Shown here: positions 6,649 through 11,297 of the stretch, one piece after another
Position numbering within the stretch: position 1 is the stretch's first letter
How the letters are laid out: every line of letters begins with the position of its first letter
Source: Flavimaricola sp.
GTDB taxonomy: Bacteria > Pseudomonadota > Alphaproteobacteria > Rhodobacterales > Rhodobacteraceae
DNA length: 11,297 nucleotides
Direction of reading: 5' to 3'
NCBI GenBank assembly: GCA_023300365.1
Contig: JALZWD010000074.1
Span: 1-11,297, forward strand
Position numbers and translations under genes: made by a program
The notes under the pieces: generated by a model
Seen by the model: the letters and a program-made list of their open reading frames with translations, nothing else
Told to the model about the DNA's origin: nothing
The model's database searches: none

Positions 6649-7914
6649 ATGGACCATTTCTTGTATCGTGACGGCCAGTTGATGGCCGAAGATGTGCCGT
6701 TGGCGCGGATTGCTGATGAGGTGGGGACACCGGTTTATGTGTATTCCGCCGCAACGTTGCTGCGGCATTTTACTTTGTTTGATGATGCATTGGGCAAGAT
6801 GCCGCATTTGGTGTGCTTTGCGATGAAGTCGCTGTCAAATATCGCGGTACTCAAGCTTTTGGGTGATGCGGGCGCGGGGATGGATGTGGTGAGCGAGGGC
6901 GAATACCGCCGTGCGCGTGCCGCCGGTGTGCCGGGCGAGCGGATCGTGTTTTCAGGCGTTGGCAAAACACGTCACGAGATGCGCGTGGCGCTTGAGGGAG
7001 GTATTCGGCAGTTCAACGTAGAGAGCGAGCCGGAGATGCAGGCCCTAAGCGAGGTGGCCACAGCGATGGGTGTGATTGCGCCGATTACCGTGCGGGTAAA
7101 CCCGGATGTGGATGCCAAGACCCATGCAAAAATCTCGACGGGCAAGAAGGAAGACAAGTTCGGTATTCCGATCGGCCGTGCGCGCGACGTATACCGCGTG
7201 GCTGCCGCCTTGCCGGGTTTGAAGGTTGTTGGGATTGATGTGCATATCGGGTCGCAATTGACCGATTTAGCGCCGTTCGAGGCGGCCTATATCAAGGTTG
7301 CCGAGTTGACCGAAGCTTTGCGCGCCGACGGGCATGAGATCACGCGGCTTGATCTGGGGGGTGGGCTTGGCATCCCTTATATGCGCAACAACGAGGCGCC
7401 GCCCTTGCCGATGGAATATGGTGCGTTGATCCAAAAATGCGTTGGCCATTTGGGGTGCGAGATCGAGATCGAGCCGGGGCGATTGATTTCGGGCAATGCG
7501 GGCGTTTTGCTGTCCAAGGTGATTTACAACAAGTCCGGCGAGGGGCGTGAGTTCCTGATCGTGGATGGTGCGATGAATGATTTGATCCGCCCTGCGATGT
7601 ACGAAGCGCACCATGATATCGTGCCGGTGATCGAGCCGAGCCCCGGTGTTGCGCGGCAGACCTATGATGTCGTCGGCCCGATTTGCGAAAGCGGCGATAC
7701 ATTTGCCAAGGAACGTGTGATGCCGCCCGTCAAAGAGGGTGAGTTGATCGCCTTTCGGTCGGCGGGCGCTTATGGGGCTGTGATGTCGAGCGAGTATAAT
7801 TCGCGGCTTATGGTGCCCGAAGTGTTGGTGCAGGGCGATCAATTTGCGGTTATCCGCCCGCGTCCGACCTATGATGAGATGATTTCGCGCGATAGGGTTC
7901 CCGAATGGCTTTGA
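6649..7914 (+). CDS. lysA: Diaminopimelate decarboxylase
   Basis: A PLP-dependent cytosolic enzyme that decarboxylates meso-diaminopimelate to L-lysine, the last step of lysine synthesis and a drain on the peptidoglycan cross-linking precursor. The 421 residues are normal for the family (alanine racemase-type barrel plus C-terminal beta domain). Visible sites are the PLP lysine Lys60 in C-F-A-M-K-S, H-I-G-S-Q at 199-203, the Gly-rich phosphate loop G-G-G-L-G-I-P-Y, E-P-G-R at 275-278, C-E-S-G-D at 346-350 with the catalytic Cys from the partner subunit, and G-A-Y-G-A-V-M-S-S-E-Y-N-S near the C-terminus. AAAGGA lies 6 bases before the ATG. It probably shares a transcript with argH upstream and the DUF4175 gene downstream. 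The coding strand is strongly G-rich. Confidence 0.97.
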   Translation: MDHFLYRDGQLMAEDVPLARIADEVGTPVYVYSAATLLRHFTLFDDALGKMPHLVCFAMKSLSNIAVLKLLGDAGAGMDVVSEGEYRRARAAGVPGERIVFSGVGKTRHEMRVALEGGIRQFNVESEPEMQALSEVATAMGVIAPITVRVNPDVDAKTHAKISTGKKEDKFGIPIGRARDVYRVAAALPGLKVVGIDVHIGSQLTDLAPFEAAYIKVAELTEALRADGHEITRLDLGGGLGIPYMRNNEAPPLPMEYGALIQKCVGHLGCEIEIEPGRLISGNAGVLLSKVIYNKSGEGREFLIVDGAMNDLIRPAMYEAHHDIVPVIEPSPGVARQTYDVVGPICESGDTFAKERVMPPVKEGELIAFRSAGAYGAVMSSEYNSRLMVPEVLVQGDQFAVIRPRPTYDEMISRDRVPEWL

Positions 7915-7920
7915 GCCGCT

Positions 7921-7956
7921 ATGTTAAAGGGTGAGTTTGAGGAGTTGATACGCTGA
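7921..7956 (+). other. Possible leader mini-ORF overlapping a CTG start
   Basis: ATG at 7921 opens an 11-codon frame (M-L-K-G-E-F-E-E-L-I-R) whose TGA (7954-7956) overlaps the CTG at 7953-7955. GAGGAG at 7939-7944 lies inside it, 8 bases before that CTG. The mini-ORF has no good ribosome-binding site of its own. It could be a coupling leader, or simply chance sequence around the real start of the next gene. Confidence 0.25.
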
Positions 7957-10664
7957 GCAATTGGCCAACACGGCAGACCGACCCGCTTGCGCATTTGGCG
8001 TGGCCTATTCGGCTGACCCGGTTGGGCATGTTCGCCGAGCAGGTCGCGCGGTGTTTCTGGCCGCTTTGGACGATCCTTATTTTCGCCTTGGTACCGATTG
8101 TTGTGGGATGGCATCTGCTGGTTCCGCTTGAGGTGCTTTGGGGAGCTGGCGTTTTGGTGGCGCTTGCAGGTTTGGCGGCCTTGGTTTGGGGGCTTTGGCG
8201 GTTTCGCTGGCCGTTACGCAGCGAAGCGGTGGCACGAGTGGACGAAAGCCTGCCTGGTCAGCCGATCGCTGCGGTGGCGGATGTTCAGGCGATCGGGGCT
8301 CAAGACCCAGAATCCCAAGCCGTTTGGCACGCCCACCTTAATCGGATGTCAGAGCGCACCCGTGACGCCCGCGCCGTTGAGCCTGACCTGCGGGTTTCGG
8401 CGCGTGATCCTTATGGGATGCGTTATATCGCGCTGTTATTTTTCCTCTGTGCGCTTGTTTTTGGCTCGCTGCTGCGGATTGGCGATGTCGTTGAGGTGGC
8501 TGACGGTGATGGCACTTTGCAAGTTACTGGCCCGATTTGGGAGGGTTGGATTGAGCCACCTGAGTATACTGGCAAACCCTCGCTTTACCTTGCTGACCTG
8601 CCGCCGGGTAACATCTCAGTAAGTCACGGTAGCCGCGTGACCTTGCGGCTTTATGGTGAGGTTGGCGATCTAACGGTGACCGAAACGGTGTCGGGCCGGG
8701 TCGACGATCTTGATGCGGCATCCGCAGGGCAGCAAGCCTTTGATGTGGTGCAAAATGGGCGTCTTGCTATCGATGGTGATGATGGGGCGAGTTGGCGCGT
8801 TACGGTCTTGGCGGATGAGCCGCCAACCGTGGTGATGCTTGATCTGCCTGAAACGGATGCGCTGGGTGAGATGTCGTTGCCGTTTTCGGCGTTTGATGAT
8901 TACGCAGTGGTGCGCGGCGAGGCGGTCTTTGAATTGCGCATCGATGATATTGATCGGCGCCATGGACTGCTTGCCGTACCGGATGGGTTTGAGGCGCTGA
9001 TCGTAGATTTGCCGATGCCGTTCTCGGGGGATCGCGCCGAATTTGACGAAGTTTTGGTGGATGATTTTTCGCAGCACCCCTTTGCCAATATGCCAGTGAC
9101 CGTGACCTTGAGTGTGTTTGACGGTGTTGAGCAAGTTGGCATGTCCGAGCCCGAGGACATCGTTTTGCCGGGGCGTCGGTTCTTTCAGCCCGTGGCAAGA
9201 GCGGTGGTCGAGCAGCGCCGTGATTTGATGTGGTCGGTGTCGAATGGACCGCGGGTTTTGGGGATACTTCGGGCGATTTCGCATCGGCCCGAGGATATTT
9301 TTACAGGCGAGACCGTGTACCTGCGGTTTCGCGAGATCCAACGTAACCTTGAGGCCGCGATTGCGTCTGATGAGGGGATCACAACCGAGATCCGAGATGA
9401 ATTGGCCGCAGAGATGTGGGAGCTTGCTCTGCAGCTTGAGGATGGTTCACTGGCGGATGCCCGCGAGCGTTTGGCCCGAGCGCAAGAGCGCCTTGAAGAG
9501 GCAATGCGCAATGGGGCGACCGATGAAGAGATTGCGGAATTGATGCAAGAGCTGCGCGAGGCCACCGAGGCCTATATGCAGCTTTTGGCGGATGAGACCG
9601 ACTTTGCCGAGCAAAACCAAACCGATCAGCCCGATGGTGGTGACGGCGAGACGATCAGCCAAGACCAGATCCAAGAGATGATGGATGAAATCCAACGGTT
9701 GATGGAAGAAGGTCAGATGGCCGAGGCCATGGAGCTGATGGAAGAGTTGAACCAACTGCTTGAGAACTTGCAGATTACCCAAGGTGGTGAAGGCGGCGAA
9801 GGCGGGCCACGCACGCCCGGTCAGCAAAGCTTGGAAGATTTGCAAGATAGTCTGCGCGAGCAACAAGAACTGTCGGATGAGGCCTTTCGCGAGCTTCAAG
9901 AGCAATTCAACGATGGCCAAGAAGACCAAGGCCAACAGCCCGGTCAAGAGCAGGGTCAACAGCCCGGCCAGCAGCCCGGACAGGAACAAGGCCAGCAACA
10001 AGGCGGCCAACAACCAGGCCAACAAGATGGGCAAGAGCCCGGACAGTCAGGTGGCGGAACCAGCCCCGGTGAGCGCCCGTCAGGCAATGGGTCACAAAAT
10101 GATCTTGGTTTGGGCGGCGAGGGCGCAGAGGGCGATCAATTCCCGCCGGGCGCCGAGGGCACATTGGCCGAACGGCAAGAGGCACTGCGCGATGAATTGG
10201 ATCGTTTGCGTGACAATCTCCCTGCGTTGAGCGGCGAAGAGGCCGAGATAGCGCGCCGCGCCATTGAACAGGCAGAGCGGGCGATGGAGGAGGCCGAGGA
10301 GGCTCTTCGTGGCAACGAGCTTGCCGAGGCATTGGACCGGCAGGCCGAGGCAATGGATGCGTTGCGGGAAGGAATGCGCGCTTTGGGGCGGGCTTTGGCC
10401 GAAAATGAGCAAGACGGCGATCCGGGGCAGAGCCAGACAGATGGCGGCCAAGCCAGCGGTGAAACCGACCGGCAATCGACCGATCCGTTGGGCCGTCAAT
10501 TGGGCACAACGGGCGAATTTGGCACCGATGAAAACATGCTTCAGGGGGGCGATGTGTACCGCCGCGCCGAAGAATTGCTTGAAGAACTACGTCGCCGGGC
10601 CGCAGAGCAAGAACGCCCCGAAGACGAACGGGACTATCTGCGCCGACTTCTGGATCGGTTTTAG
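7953..10664 (+). CDS. TIGR02302 / DUF4175 large membrane protein, Gln/Gly-rich
   Basis: A large alphaproteobacterial envelope protein of unknown function. Counting from CTG 7953 (903 residues), predicted helices lie at about 35-54, 56-82 and 156-175. A conserved soluble segment between the second and third has R-V-D-E-S-L-P-G-Q-P-I. A long beta-rich, probably periplasmic region follows, then Glu/Gln-rich coiled-coil-like helices, a Gln-Gly-Pro low-complexity tract (about 659-700), another helical segment, and the conserved end E-E-L-L-E-E-L-R-R-R-A ... R-P ... Y-L-R-R-L-L-D-R-F. This order matches the TIGR02302 description. Start: no ATG or GTG fits. CTG 7953 has GAGGAG 8 bases upstream and adds a plausible N-terminus (S-N-W-P-T-R-Q-T-D-P-L-A); the alternative TTG at 7995 lacks a ribosome-binding site. 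It follows lysA by 38 bp and converges on the next gene with a 3-bp gap. Confidence 0.9.
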   Translation: MSNWPTRQTDPLAHLAWPIRLTRLGMFAEQVARCFWPLWTILIFALVPIVVGWHLLVPLEVLWGAGVLVALAGLAALVWGLWRFRWPLRSEAVARVDESLPGQPIAAVADVQAIGAQDPESQAVWHAHLNRMSERTRDARAVEPDLRVSARDPYGMRYIALLFFLCALVFGSLLRIGDVVEVADGDGTLQVTGPIWEGWIEPPEYTGKPSLYLADLPPGNISVSHGSRVTLRLYGEVGDLTVTETVSGRVDDLDAASAGQQAFDVVQNGRLAIDGDDGASWRVTVLADEPPTVVMLDLPETDALGEMSLPFSAFDDYAVVRGEAVFELRIDDIDRRHGLLAVPDGFEALIVDLPMPFSGDRAEFDEVLVDDFSQHPFANMPVTVTLSVFDGVEQVGMSEPEDIVLPGRRFFQPVARAVVEQRRDLMWSVSNGPRVLGILRAISHRPEDIFTGETVYLRFREIQRNLEAAIASDEGITTEIRDELAAEMWELALQLEDGSLADARERLARAQERLEEAMRNGATDEEIAELMQELREATEAYMQLLADETDFAEQNQTDQPDGGDGETISQDQIQEMMDEIQRLMEEGQMAEAMELMEELNQLLENLQITQGGEGGEGGPRTPGQQSLEDLQDSLREQQELSDEAFRELQEQFNDGQEDQGQQPGQEQGQQPGQQPGQEQGQQQGGQQPGQQDGQEPGQSGGGTSPGERPSGNGSQNDLGLGGEGAEGDQFPPGAEGTLAERQEALRDELDRLRDNLPALSGEEAEIARRAIEQAERAMEEAEEALRGNELAEALDRQAEAMDALREGMRALGRALAENEQDGDPGQSQTDGGQASGETDRQSTDPLGRQLGTTGEFGTDENMLQGGDVYRRAEELLEELRRRAAEQERPEDERDYLRRLLDRF
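9927..10050 (+). repeat. Gln-Gly-Pro coding low-complexity repeat
   Basis: About 41 codons made almost wholly of Gln, Gly, Pro and Glu, in degenerate units such as G-Q-Q-P-G-Q and G-Q-E-Q. Codons for the same residue vary (CAA/CAG, GGC/GGT/GGA), so the DNA copies are imperfect and the repeat looks old rather than freshly expanded. It forms a flexible linker between two Glu-rich helical regions of the DUF4175 protein and is a recognised trait of that family. Confidence 0.85.
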
Positions 10665-10667
10665 GCT

Positions 10668-11297
10668 TTAGGTTTCTGCGCCGTCGCCGGGCAAGAGGCC
10701 CTGGAGCTTGAGGTCGAGCCATAGACGGAGCCTGTCCACCATATCAACATAGCTGCTCAAGGCGGGTTCCAAGGCCGGGATCATTGCGGAAATCCGGGGC
10801 GCCAAAATATACAGCAGCAAGGCCAACAAAGCGATCAGCAAGACGGTCATAAAGCCACGTCTAAAGCCCGATTTACGCCGCTTGGTCTTGGATGGATCAA
10901 CGGGATCGCTTGCGCCGCTCCGCTCGTCTTCGGCGCGCAATGAGGAATTTATTTCCTCGACATCGGGCAACATTTCGCCGCGCGCACCGGCGGCAACGGC
11001 GGTTGTTGCACCGATTGCCGGGGCGGCTTCGCCGCGCAGACGGGCCATACGGCGGCGCGCTTCTTCGGCCAATTTTTCGTCCCGGTCCAACGGGCGATCA
11101 AGGCCAAGGTCGGGCTGGCTTTCTATGCCGGTGTCTGCATCGGCTGTGCGCCGTGCGCCTTCTCGAGCGGCCTCTGAACGGAGGATTTCGGCCACGGACG
11201 GTGTGACTGTGCTGCGTTCTTGCGACATTGCGCTGTCGTCGGTGCCGCTTTCGCTGGCCTCGCTCGTGGTGGTGGTGTCCTTGGCGGCATCCTTGCC
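10668..11297 (-). CDS. Zinc-ribbon-type membrane protein, C-terminal part (partial)
   Basis: The minus-strand frame is open from the right edge (11297) to the TAA at 10668-10670, giving 209 residues. An ATG at 11228 exists, but the 23 codons before it continue the same low-complexity, Ser/Thr/Asp-rich style, so the true start is probably outside the window. Visible parts are a charged disordered region, a helix near E-K-L-A-E-E-A-R-R-R-M-A-R-L, basic K-R-R-K-S-G-F-R-R-G-F, one membrane helix (T-V-L-L-I-A-L-L-A-L-L-L-Y-I-L), and a conserved-looking tail P-A-L-E-P-A-L-S-S-Y-V-D. In Rhodobacteraceae I recall this tail from proteins beginning with a CxxC zinc ribbon (MJ0042 type), often beside the DUF4175 gene. 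The ribbon itself is not in the window, so that part is inference. The role is unknown. Confidence 0.75.
   Translation of the reverse strand, partial: GKDAAKDTTTTSEASESGTDDSAMSQERSTVTPSVAEILRSEAAREGARRTADADTGIESQPDLGLDRPLDRDEKLAEEARRRMARLRGEAAPAIGATTAVAAGARGEMLPDVEEINSSLRAEDERSGASDPVDPSKTKRRKSGFRRGFMTVLLIALLALLLYILAPRISAMIPALEPALSSYVDMVDRLRLWLDLKLQGLLPGDGAET

Noticed and set aside
9447..10034. Leu-rich minus-strand open frame resembling a membrane protein
   Set aside because: The Leu/Leu pattern is simply the antisense of CAA/CAG and GAG codons in the DUF4175 repeat region.
9927..10050. CRISPR or DNA-level tandem array
   Set aside because: The units are in-frame Gln/Gly/Pro codons with varied synonymous codons and no spacers, so the repeat is at protein level.
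10685..10712. GGGC-aagag-GCCC hairpin as a terminator for the convergent pair
   Set aside because: The stem is only 4 bp without interruption, it lies inside the coding end of the minus-strand gene, and no T-tract follows on either strand.

Overview
The window looks like chromosomal DNA from an alphaproteobacterium, most likely of the Rhodobacteraceae (Roseobacter clade). The reasons are the roughly 60% G+C coding style, the RND subtype, the divergent tlpA/argH pair, and the run argH - small lipoprotein - DUF2834 - lysA - TIGR02302/DUF4175 protein - zinc-ribbon-type membrane protein. This placement rests on recognising protein families and gene order from memory, with no database search. No tRNA, rRNA, CRISPR array, transposase or phage gene was seen.

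Left end (1-2802). The first ~183 bases read, on the minus strand, as an internal piece of an NAD(P)-dependent aldehyde dehydrogenase. At about 169-183 this switches abruptly into the middle of a plus-strand RND efflux-pump inner-membrane subunit that has lost its first ~270-290 residues. Two unrelated, oppositely oriented genes are therefore joined inside their coding sequences. This is either a real rearrangement or a chimeric read or assembly, and it is the most important thing to check here. The RND gene then runs intact to 2802 and carries two extra predicted C-terminal membrane helices.

Middle (2803-4751). A 234-bp gap with small inverted repeats precedes a single quinone-oxidoreductase-like MDR dehydrogenase (3037-4083). 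An A+T-rich 88-bp convergent gap follows, holding three perfect inverted repeats. Next comes a minus-strand TlpA/ResA-type periplasmic thioredoxin (4172-4729). It is divergent from argH, with only 22 bp between the two start codons and back-to-back Shine-Dalgarno sequences.

Right part (4752-11297). argH, a 56-residue lipoprotein and a DUF2834 membrane protein are coupled by 4-base stop/start overlaps. lysA follows after 36 bp, then the large DUF4175 membrane protein, whose likely start is an unusual CTG. This looks like one operon combining the last step of arginine synthesis, the last step of lysine synthesis (which consumes the peptidoglycan precursor meso-diaminopimelate) and three envelope proteins of unknown function. 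The final gene is on the minus strand, converges with a 3-bp gap, and runs off the right edge. It appears to be the C-terminal part of a zinc-ribbon-domain membrane protein.

I do not see a clear new defence or biosynthetic system. The points worth following up are the ALDH/RND junction, the conserved-looking envelope block around lysA, the CTG start, and a base-composition switch inside argH.
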